DNA from: Aestuariivita sp.
GTDB taxonomy: Bacteria; Pseudomonadota; Alphaproteobacteria; Rhodobacterales; Rhodobacteraceae
Assembly (NCBI GenBank): GCA_026710045.1
Contig: JAPORU010000176.1
Coordinates: 1 to 64,000 of the forward strand
DNA: 64,000 bases
Direction: 5' to 3'
Positions 18,105 to 26,300 of the stretch are shown one piece after another. The notes under the pieces were generated by a model. That model was not told the origin of the DNA. It made no database searches and saw only the letters and a program-made list of their open reading frames with translations. Numbering within the stretch: the stretch's first letter is position 1; each line of letters starts with the position of its first letter. A program made the translations under genes and the position numbers.

Positions 18105-20024
18105 TCACCCTTTGGTATTGAGCATTCTCTTCATGTAATCTTCTAATTCCTCACGTTCACAGCGCTTGATACGAACCCCATTTCGACCCATAACATGCTC
18201 CTCCTCATCCTCATTCAATATTTGCATGGCTCGATTCTTGGTATCAACCGCACCGCGCAAACGAATAAGGGCAACATCATCATCGGCATTGTTGACGATA
18301 ACGTCCTCAGCCTCAAGCGTCTCTGTTCTCAAACACCGACGAGCTTCCAGTTTCGTTAACTCCTCGGAGACCGTCTTACGCGCAAAGTCCTCATTCACTG
18401 AGAGCCCTAAAGTTGACAGAACTCGAACATGGTAAGAAGAGAACAACTTTTCAAGGGTATCTTCGCCCAGTTCCTCAGAAATTTCTACACGCAAATTGAT
18501 CTCAGAATTGTTACAGACACGCAATATGATATTTCGTAACGTCGGATGCGCCGGACCCACACACGACATGCTGGCAATTCGTGACTCAAATTCAGATACG
18601 AGTTCTGGCCACTCGATTAATGCCGCAAAAATAGCGGACTCCGGGATATACTCTATATCTGCCGCAGCACGCGCCAGAGCTGAGTTGCGCGCCATCGACG
18701 TAACCATGGACGTCGATGACGTTCCCAATTCAAACCGTTTGGTACGAAAAAAATTCCAGCAGAATTCCCTAATTTCCTTCCTGTAGTAACCGCGAATAAC
18801 AGGGTCACGGATTTGATCGGTCTGCGCGATCAAAGATTTTTCTAATCGAGCCTTTCGCTCAGGACTATCAAATTTCTGTCCTTCGGTCTCACATTGAATC
18901 AAGAACTGAATCATGGGGATCGCACTGTCCAAGATCGACTGCATTGCAGCGAAACCATCGCTGCGAATTACGTCGTCTGGATCTTTCCCCTCAGGCAAAG
19001 TCGCAAATTGGAGACTTTGCCCTGTGGCCAATATGGGTAAAGCCTGGTGAATGGTTCGCAAGGCCGCACGGGTGCCTGCATCATCGCCATCAAGCGCCAC
19101 AATAGGTTCTGCCGCCAACCGCCAAAGCAATCGAAGTTGATGTTCAGTTATAGCGGTCCCTAACGGCGCACACGTTGCCTCAAACCCTGCCTCCGAGAGA
19201 GCAATAACATCCATATACCCCTCAGCAACAACCAGTGGCTGACCGTCTCTAACAGCGCGTCGTGCTGCCAAATAATTGTAGAGATTATATCCTTTTGAAA
19301 AAAGCTCTGTTTCTGGAGAATTGATATATTTTGCCACGTCATTGCTGTCGAGTGCTCGTCCTCCAAATGCAATGATGCGGTCCTGCGTATCACGAATGGG
19401 AAAGATAATTCGATCTCGGAAAACATCATAGGGTGCATGTGAAGGCGTCGATGTTTTGGCAAGCCCTGCAGCGCAAATGAGATCTTTATTAACACCCATG
19501 CCGATCAGGTGATCCCACAGACACCTCCAGGAATTGGGGGCGTAACCAATGCCCCAACGTTCTATCGCCTCTGGCTTTAAGCTTCGGTTACCCAAATATG
19601 TGAGAGCTCGTTTCCCAGATTCCGTTCGCAGTTGAGAGCGAAAATACACGGCCGCCTGCTCAATAACACTGTAGAGATCATTATAGAGCTTCACTTTCTC
19701 CTGCGCATCTTTATCGCGAACAGGAACCTCTATTCCAGCTTCCTGTGCGAGCTGCTTCACCGCCTCCATAAAGTTCAAATTGTCAATCTCTTGAACAAAT
19801 TTGAGAGTGTTTCCACTCGCACCACATCCAAAACAATGGTAGAAACCCTTTGAATCATCGACATGGAAGGACGGGGTGTTTTCTTGATGAAATGGGCAAC
19901 ATGCCCACATATCGCCTTTCCTCGGATTTGATTTTCGGGTGTCCCAATTCACTCTTCGCCCAACCACCTGAACGATTGACAATCGGCGATTCAATTCATC
20001 AAGAAAACTGGGTGGCAAAATCAT
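18105..20024 (-). CDS. dnaG: DNA primase DnaG
   Basis: A 639-residue replicative primase that lays RNA primers at the fork. The N-terminal CHC2 zinc finger has ligands C43, H46, C64 and C67; the catalytic TOPRIM core shows VVAEGYMDVIAL and ALDGDDAGTRAA; the C-terminal helicase-interaction domain is diverged, as usual. It is followed by rpoD. In many alphaproteobacteria yqeY stands directly upstream; here that position is taken by unrelated DNA and yqeY lies 39 kb away in the matching orientation. Confidence 0.98.
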   Translation of the reverse strand: MILPPSFLDELNRRLSIVQVVGRRVNWDTRKSNPRKGDMWACCPFHQENTPSFHVDDSKGFYHCFGCGASGNTLKFVQEIDNLNFMEAVKQLAQEAGIEVPVRDKDAQEKVKLYNDLYSVIEQAAVYFRSQLRTESGKRALTYLGNRSLKPEAIERWGIGYAPNSWRCLWDHLIGMGVNKDLICAAGLAKTSTPSHAPYDVFRDRIIFPIRDTQDRIIAFGGRALDSNDVAKYINSPETELFSKGYNLYNYLAARRAVRDGQPLVVAEGYMDVIALSEAGFEATCAPLGTAITEHQLRLLWRLAAEPIVALDGDDAGTRAALRTIHQALPILATGQSLQFATLPEGKDPDDVIRSDGFAAMQSILDSAIPMIQFLIQCETEGQKFDSPERKARLEKSLIAQTDQIRDPVIRGYYRKEIREFCWNFFRTKRFELGTSSTSMVTSMARNSALARAAADIEYIPESAIFAALIEWPELVSEFESRIASMSCVGPAHPTLRNIILRVCNNSEINLRVEISEELGEDTLEKLFSSYHVRVLSTLGLSVNEDFARKTVSEELTKLEARRCLRTETLEAEDVIVNNADDDVALIRLRGAVDTKNRAMQILNEDEEEHVMGRNGVRIKRCEREELEDYMKRMLNTKG

Positions 20025-20415
20025 GGTTTGAATCTTACCCGATGACGGCCCCTTGAAAAAGAAGAAAGATCAACAAGAAGCTCATATATCGAAAGATGCG
20101 CTCCAACGGACAATGGAAAGCGCACCGCATGCGCGGCAAGGATGAACCAACATCCCTATGGAAACATTTGAAAATCCAACGTGCAGCAATCGACCATATC
20201 ACATGCCACATGCGTGTCCACAGGCTTATTTTCGGACATCGGCGGAGCCATCGCAACGAGCCACCCGCTGAAAATTGTTTCACGACAAGTTCAACGTATC
20301 CGCAATCGCACAACCCAGACGCCTTTGAACAAAAGGCATCCTGCAAATCAACGCTGTCATCTCCGCAACCAACATTCCGCTTCATGAGGTGATGCGGCCG
20401 ATCATCCTACCGCGT
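20025..20415. other. Gap between the exonuclease-RecQ-UvrD gene and dnaG
   Basis: These 391 bases hold no recognisable gene, RNA or terminator. Open frames on both strands lack family features. It marks one edge of the stretch that separates dnaG from yqeY. Confidence 0.5.
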
Positions 20416-23400
20416 TCACGAGGCTTGGAACACCAGCTCCGGAACAACCACCTCCCATGAATCCCGTCTCAAGGTGTAATCAAATGCATCATCCCCGTCT
20501 TCTTTGTTCCAACGAAGAATTGCAGCAACCTCCCCGCTTGCGAACTTGGTTCCAGACGGAGGTCCAAACTTTTTCGCCATGCGACCGAGACTTCGACCTC
20601 GTCCGTCCGTCATATGCCACTGGCCATGCGCATGAACCAAGTTCATCGCGTCTCCTACCTGAGCTTCTGCGATTGCACTTAATACGGGATGACGCGCGCC
20701 TTGGCGACCCGGAAAGGACAGATCGACCATGCGTGCCTCAGCGGACCGGAAGTAGCGTCGTGGATTAGGGAACGTTGTAAGATCAGGCGTTACAGATCGA
20801 ATGATGATCGCCGATGATCGCATGGGCAGGTATTCGTGGTTGCCGTTGCTCATCACAATCAGATTGCGCCGTGCCCGAGTCATAGCAACATAGAACAATC
20901 GCCGTGGAGCGGCCTGATCTTCGTTACGAGAGGGACGTTCCCAACCGCCGTCCAAAATCACCACATCATCAAATTCGAGCCCCTTCGCACGGTGTGCGGT
21001 AAGAAGCTTCAAACCACGCTGTGCACCCCGAGCCTCTCGAGACCATTCGGCGAGCCATTCGATGACATTGGCTGCCGGTATGTTACGATCATCAATCTCC
21101 CGAGCGAGCGCTTCTAATCCCTCACCAATTTGGTTTGTCCAACGGGAACGTGGCAGGGCATTCAATATATCAGTGAGATCAGACATTGAGACGACACGAC
21201 TGTAGTCTTCGCGAAGTGCTGCGATGAACGTTTGCATTTCGCGCATCCGCCACAGGCTAGGCAGCTGTTCATTTGCAACCTCAACCGCGATATTCCGCGC
21301 CTCTGCAAAGTCTCGAACGGGCGCAAGCTTGCTCCAGTCGCGTGAGATAATGGCAGCTTTTGACCAGGTCCAGTCCGGAATCAATTGAGACAGGCGCACC
21401 AATTCATCAATCGCCGCCATTGCTTGGGCATCGTTCCCGACAGGACACTTCAGAATCTGGACGCGACCGCGCGCGACGGGATCAAGCGCCGCCATTTTAC
21501 CACCTGGCGGTTCACTTCGCCTGCCCTGATCCACCGTTATATCGTGCCCCGTCTTCATCCTATCGACCGCCTGTTCAATGACGGTGTTCGCCGCAGAAAT
21601 GATGTTGTCCGTTGAACGATAGTTCTCCGTCAGAAAGACAGGTTTGGCAGAATAATCCTCTTCGAACTGACGAATATGCCGGATCGAGGCACCCGCGAAT
21701 GAATAAATATTCTGATCATCATCTCCCACCGCAAAGAGACTGATGCGAAGGTCAGGGTCATCGAGGCTTCGACCAGCCACCGCCGAAATCAGAGCATACT
21801 CCTGCGGGCCAACGTCTTGATATTCGTCAACCAAAAGCCAGCGGTATCCCTGTATCAACGTATCTCGCAACGACTCGGCCGCAATCTTGTCCATTCCATC
21901 ACCCCGCAGAAGTCGCGCCGCCTCCATCAAGAGCGTGTCAAAATCTGGGTTTTCGGCAGACGCAATTCCGGCAAAAGTCGCGCCCACAAGCCGCATCGCC
22001 AGGGAGTGAATGGTCGAAACAGTTACAAAGCGTGTTTCATCCCCGATCAAGGTGTGCAAGCGTTCGCAGATTTGAGCGGCGGCATGCCGATTGTAAGCAA
22101 GCACCAAAATGCCTTTCGGATCTTCCCGCTTAACCTTAACCAGATAGGCAATGCGATGCACCAAGACTCGGGTTTTTCCCGAACCAGGGCCAGCGAGAAC
22201 AAGGACGTTGGTTTGCTCACGATCATCCCGCACAATGTGCTCTTGCGCGGTATTACCCAACGACTTAACGATGCAATTCCATGTATCACCCGTTGCTTGC
22301 CTGCGAAATTCCGTACCGCGACCTGGCATCCACCGCCGTGTGAATGCGTCACGCTCCAGCACAAAATAATCACTGGCAAATCGTTCAGCGTCATCAATGC
22401 TTTCAAGGCCCTTCTCGGCATAGGCAGCCATGACATGCGTCTGAATGGTTTGCTCCGTATAGTGCTCTTCAAGCGGCGTAAAATCTTGAACCGTAAAGTT
22501 TCCACCCTTGGGATTGAGGTGAAGTGTTATTGCGGGTCGAAAGACCGAAAGGCCCCTACCAAGCGTTACGATTTCCTGTTCATGCAACCAGAGAAGTGCG
22601 CGATCCATAAGCTTGTTAGGGTCGTTCACCGCTCCTCGAAGCAGAACGTCGCCATTAATCGCGGCCAGTAAACTGCCTAAGGTTGTTTCCACTGGAATGT
22701 CCTTGCCGCGAACCCCTTTGGGAGCCGTCTTGATCAAGTGCGAAAGGAGGCGGTTGGCTCCGTAGCGCCGTATGTCTGCAGTCTTATCGATCACCGACCA
22801 AGGACGCTGCAACCGAACAAACAGGTTTCCGCGTGCAGCCTTACGAATCTGCAAATTACCACGCCCACCGTCCATGTCTCGACCGTCTTGCGCCATACCC
22901 CTGAGCAGACCTTCGACAATGTCCGGTCTCACCGTATTGTGACCCGCTTCTCGGAGCATCTGACTGGTTGTTGCCAGATTTAACGGCGTTGGCTCACCGT
23001 CTTCGGCGTCAGGCGCTTCCTCCCGCAACATTGAAACAAGCTGCACTTCGAGCTTCGCAACCTTCTCAAACCGGGCTCGCGAAGCATTCTCGACTCCAAC
23101 ATGTATGAAAATCGTAATGTTGGTATCGTCATTGGCAATGCCTAATGCTTCCAAATCGGTCAGTGCCTTTCGCAAGGCTGGCCCAATCAACCCACTCGCC
23201 CCGCTCAGATCATCGGTAGAAATACCTTCTTCAGAAGATGCGTTTATGATGTGCTGGACAAGTTTGAGAAGCTGTTGTCTCCGTATAGCGGTGATGTCCG
23301 CTCGGCCAAGAATGCACCTGGCTTGCTCAATATCCTTAACCAACAATGAAGCGGGAAATACCTGCACTCGGTTCTCCTCACGCCGAAGGAGCTTTGATTC

Positions 23401-25527
23401 CTCAAGCCATGCCACGGCTGTCTTGACCCGAGTGTCGTCCGTCGCTTTGTCACGCTGAAAGTCTTGATCCTTCTCTTCCTGGACGATTTCTCCCGATGTA
23501 GCGATGACTTCACCATCTTTGCGTGTTCGGCTGTCGAGCCGCCGAATGGCTTTCAGGATTGCCGCAATTTCGTGGCGTGCCAAGCGTGAACGGGCACTGA
23601 GGCGGAATTGACGATCAACATCATCGATACTGAAGAGAAGAGAGCATTGGGCCGGGCTTTGATCGCGTCCGGCCCGACCTGCTTCTTGCAGATAGTTTTC
23701 GAGCGAGCCTGGAACGTCGCTGTGAATAACAAGACGAATATCGGGTTTGTCGATACCCATGCCAAACGCGTTGGTTGCCGCGATAACACGAAGATCACCA
23801 ACTCGAAAGGCTTCCTGGATTTCGCGTTTTTCCTCGGCAGAAAGACCGGCATGATAACGCTCGGCGTCCAATCCCTGTTGCTGGAGGAACGCGGCAACCC
23901 TTTCTGTCGCACCGCGTGTTGCACAGTAGACAACGGCCCCCGATGCACCAGTTTCGGGCAGATATTTCTCCAATCGATCGAGAATGTCAGCCATCTTGGT
24001 CGAGCGTTGAGTTGACAGGACCTCGAAACACAAGTTCGAACGGGAGGCACCGCCGTCCAGCAAGGTCAATTCAAGCCCGAGCCGTTGTTTGAAGTGCCCT
24101 CGAATATCCTGAACAACGTCAGGCTTTGCCGTCGCCGTCAGACAAAGGACCGGAGCAACTTCTTCATCGGACCGTTCCTTGATGAAGCGACCAACGTACC
24201 GATAGTCCGGTCGAAAATCATGTCCCCATTTCGAGACGCAATGAGCCTCGTCCAGAACCCACAATCCGACGTCACGTTGAGCCAGCACCGAACGAACCGA
24301 CATACTCCGCAGCTGTTCCGGTGAAATCAGCAGAATGGCTGCGTCACCCATGCGCACCTTGTCCAGCGCATCCTGGCGCTCCGGCAAAGAGAGCAATCCG
24401 TTGATTGTCACGGCCGAGGATATTCCCGCACGTGCCAGACCCTGAACCTGATCCGCCATCAATGCGACAAGAGGAGAGATGACGACGGTCAGCGCTCCCG
24501 TCTTAGCAAAGCGGACAAGCGCCGGAATTTGATAACAGATCGACTTACCGGTGCCCGTAGGTAGAATACCCAACAGGCTCTCACCGTTCATGGCACTTTC
24601 AACGATCCGCTCCTGCAACGGCCGCCCCATCTCATCGACCGGCTCGGGTCGGAAATTTTCAAACCCAAACCATCGATTGAGAGCCTGCTTCGGATCATTG
24701 TTCGTCCGACAATACACGCATTTCGGATCACCACAGTTGGTATCCCTGAGAGTTCTCACAATACGCGACGCTTCTCGGAACTGCATGCGGACCCACGGCG
24801 ACATGACCGAGCCGCCACCAGCCACAGAAATCCACGACAAAGCATAGGCCATAGGCCAAGATAAACTCGTGTCATCAAGGCATTCGAGAGTGTGTTCAAG
24901 CATTGCGGCACACACATCTCCGTTCAATACGCGACGCATGGCATCTTCCGCTTCGCTCCGCCTTGGGATGTCGGCGGCACGGATTTCTGAGAACAACTGA
25001 TCGAAGCCACGGCTGCTTGGTGCACGACAGCACAAGTAATGATAAGCATTTAAGGCATCTGACGACTGTTTGTTCAGTCGGCGAAACTTAGTGATCTGTT
25101 TCTCCAGGACCTCAAACACAAGGCGTGCGTCAAACTCAGGATCATTGACATGCCCAGTTTGGAGACGCCCATCCTGGTAATGTTTAACAAGGGAGTGATA
25201 CGGATTGCGCGGAAAAGCCAAAGGGTTAAGCCGAAGCGTATCAATGGGCGCTTCGACCAATTTTGCAAACCTGGGTGACGCCGCGATCAAATATGGTAAG
25301 TCATGGTGAAGAATGTTGTGCCCAATGACGTGATCGAAACCTCGGCAATAGTCATCCAGTATCGACAATCCCGTGTCGACATTGTCCGTGACAACCAGGC
25401 TTCGTTTCGCAGGATCACGCAAAACCGCCGCGAAGGCGAAGATCTTCGTTTTTCCGGGATCCACTTCGAGATCGATGGAAACACATCGATCAAGAATACA
25501 CGGTTGCCTTCGGTCTGCGGTGTTCAT
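20416..25527 (-). CDS. Giant fusion: DEDD exonuclease + RecQ helicase + UvrD-type helicase
   Basis: A 1703-residue protein joining three DNA-processing units. Residues 1-150 form a DnaQ-like 3'-5' exonuclease (D19 and E21 in SIDLEVDP, GHNILHHDL with N71 and D76, D133 in NDPEFDARL). Residues 255-275 carry a cysteine cluster (C265, C270, C273). A RecQ-family SF2 helicase spans about 290-740: LPTGTGKS (322-329), DEAH (426-429), AFGMGIDKPDIR and QEAGRAGRD. A linker with winged-helix-like parts follows. From about 1100 an SF1A UvrD/PcrA-type helicase has LAGPGSGKTR, VDEYQD (1233-1238), GDDDQNIYSFAGA, TAHRAKGLEFD and YVAMTRARRN. All catalytic motifs look intact. It is divergent from a primase-helicase gene 773 bases away. 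A role in genome conflict or defence is inferred, not shown. Confidence 0.9.
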   Translation of the reverse strand: MNTADRRQPCILDRCVSIDLEVDPGKTKIFAFAAVLRDPAKRSLVVTDNVDTGLSILDDYCRGFDHVIGHNILHHDLPYLIAASPRFAKLVEAPIDTLRLNPLAFPRNPYHSLVKHYQDGRLQTGHVNDPEFDARLVFEVLEKQITKFRRLNKQSSDALNAYHYLCCRAPSSRGFDQLFSEIRAADIPRRSEAEDAMRRVLNGDVCAAMLEHTLECLDDTSLSWPMAYALSWISVAGGGSVMSPWVRMQFREASRIVRTLRDTNCGDPKCVYCRTNNDPKQALNRWFGFENFRPEPVDEMGRPLQERIVESAMNGESLLGILPTGTGKSICYQIPALVRFAKTGALTVVISPLVALMADQVQGLARAGISSAVTINGLLSLPERQDALDKVRMGDAAILLISPEQLRSMSVRSVLAQRDVGLWVLDEAHCVSKWGHDFRPDYRYVGRFIKERSDEEVAPVLCLTATAKPDVVQDIRGHFKQRLGLELTLLDGGASRSNLCFEVLSTQRSTKMADILDRLEKYLPETGASGAVVYCATRGATERVAAFLQQQGLDAERYHAGLSAEEKREIQEAFRVGDLRVIAATNAFGMGIDKPDIRLVIHSDVPGSLENYLQEAGRAGRDQSPAQCSLLFSIDDVDRQFRLSARSRLARHEIAAILKAIRRLDSRTRKDGEVIATSGEIVQEEKDQDFQRDKATDDTRVKTAVAWLEESKLLRREENRVQVFPASLLVKDIEQARCILGRADITAIRRQQLLKLVQHIINASSEEGISTDDLSGASGLIGPALRKALTDLEALGIANDDTNITIFIHVGVENASRARFEKVAKLEVQLVSMLREEAPDAEDGEPTPLNLATTSQMLREAGHNTVRPDIVEGLLRGMAQDGRDMDGGRGNLQIRKAARGNLFVRLQRPWSVIDKTADIRRYGANRLLSHLIKTAPKGVRGKDIPVETTLGSLLAAINGDVLLRGAVNDPNKLMDRALLWLHEQEIVTLGRGLSVFRPAITLHLNPKGGNFTVQDFTPLEEHYTEQTIQTHVMAAYAEKGLESIDDAERFASDYFVLERDAFTRRWMPGRGTEFRRQATGDTWNCIVKSLGNTAQEHIVRDDREQTNVLVLAGPGSGKTRVLVHRIAYLVKVKREDPKGILVLAYNRHAAAQICERLHTLIGDETRFVTVSTIHSLAMRLVGATFAGIASAENPDFDTLLMEAARLLRGDGMDKIAAESLRDTLIQGYRWLLVDEYQDVGPQEYALISAVAGRSLDDPDLRISLFAVGDDDQNIYSFAGASIRHIRQFEEDYSAKPVFLTENYRSTDNIISAANTVIEQAVDRMKTGHDITVDQGRRSEPPGGKMAALDPVARGRVQILKCPVGNDAQAMAAIDELVRLSQLIPDWTWSKAAIISRDWSKLAPVRDFAEARNIAVEVANEQLPSLWRMREMQTFIAALREDYSRVVSMSDLTDILNALPRSRWTNQIGEGLEALAREIDDRNIPAANVIEWLAEWSREARGAQRGLKLLTAHRAKGLEFDDVVILDGGWERPSRNEDQAAPRRLFYVAMTRARRNLIVMSNGNHEYLPMRSSAIIIRSVTPDLTTFPNPRRYFRSAEARMVDLSFPGRQGARHPVLSAIAEAQVGDAMNLVHAHGQWHMTDGRGRSLGRMAKKFGPPSGTKFASGEVAAILRWNKEDGDDAFDYTLRRDSWEVVVPELVFQAS

Positions 25528-26300
25528 TCCCGGTTCACCAACTGGCTTGCGTCAACCCTTTGAGGATACGTCTTTTTTGGCGAAAATATACACAAAGCGC
25601 GGCGATAGTGCAGCGAAGAGTTCTGAGGTCACGGTACGCATATGGGATCTAACCGCACGTCCTCTTTTTCTGAGCCAGATGTCTTGCAAAGCCGACAACC
25701 AAAATGCCAAGGTTGAGCGTTCTTTCCCGATCAGATGACGGTCGTAGCTGCACGGATAAGTCATAATGTTTGTACCTATTCATAGCATCGTCTGTTGCCC
25801 GGTAAGTCCATCTGAAGAAGGCTCCAAGAGGCGATAACATCACCTTGGAAAAAGTAAACTCTGATTGATAGAGGTTGGCAAAGAGCTGCTCGAAATGCAA
25901 CAATTCGCCGTCCCATCTGCTAGGTATTTCACAATTTTGAATGTCTGATTCTCTGCCATATCAACACAACACGCCTTTCGTTTCAATGTAGGATCGACAA
26001 TATCTCACGATGCCAACAATACGAACATCTGGGTCGGAGCCGACCACGAACCTCTTTACAACTGCGCACGACATTCCAGAACACATGGACCACGGCAACA
26101 GCGCGGCCGAACTTGCATTTAAAATCGCCGCCCTTTGGATCGAATTGCGACGTCGCCCGAACGTCATGCCATTGACTTACTGCTCGGCGTATTCAAAGAT
26201 TTCGAAATCCGTAGCCCATGGTCAACGGAAGAATCGACATGAATGATCGGTAATCACGTTTTCATGCTGAGATGAAAAAAGGCTTTAAGGTGTATCGCCA
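25528..26300. other. Divergent intergenic region with possible degenerate reading frames
   Basis: This 773-base region separates the two giant helicase genes. On the minus strand three short frames read like protein: one begins MAENQTFKIVKYLADG near 25960, another carries ELLHFEQLFANLYQSEFTF, and a 70-residue frame at 25552-25764 has RSTLAFWLSALQDIWLRKR. They overlap in different frames, as in a frameshifted gene. On the plus strand a frame around 26040-26150 (AAELAFKIAALWIELRRRP) continues in another frame as HAIDLLLGVFKDFEIRSPWS up to about 26240. None is recognised. Promoters of both giant genes must also lie here. Confidence 0.3.

Noticed and set aside
20035..20385. 116-residue minus-strand frame between dnaG and the giant helicase gene
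   Set aside because: Cysteine- and tryptophan-rich sequence without family resemblance; no ribosome site; treated as non-coding.
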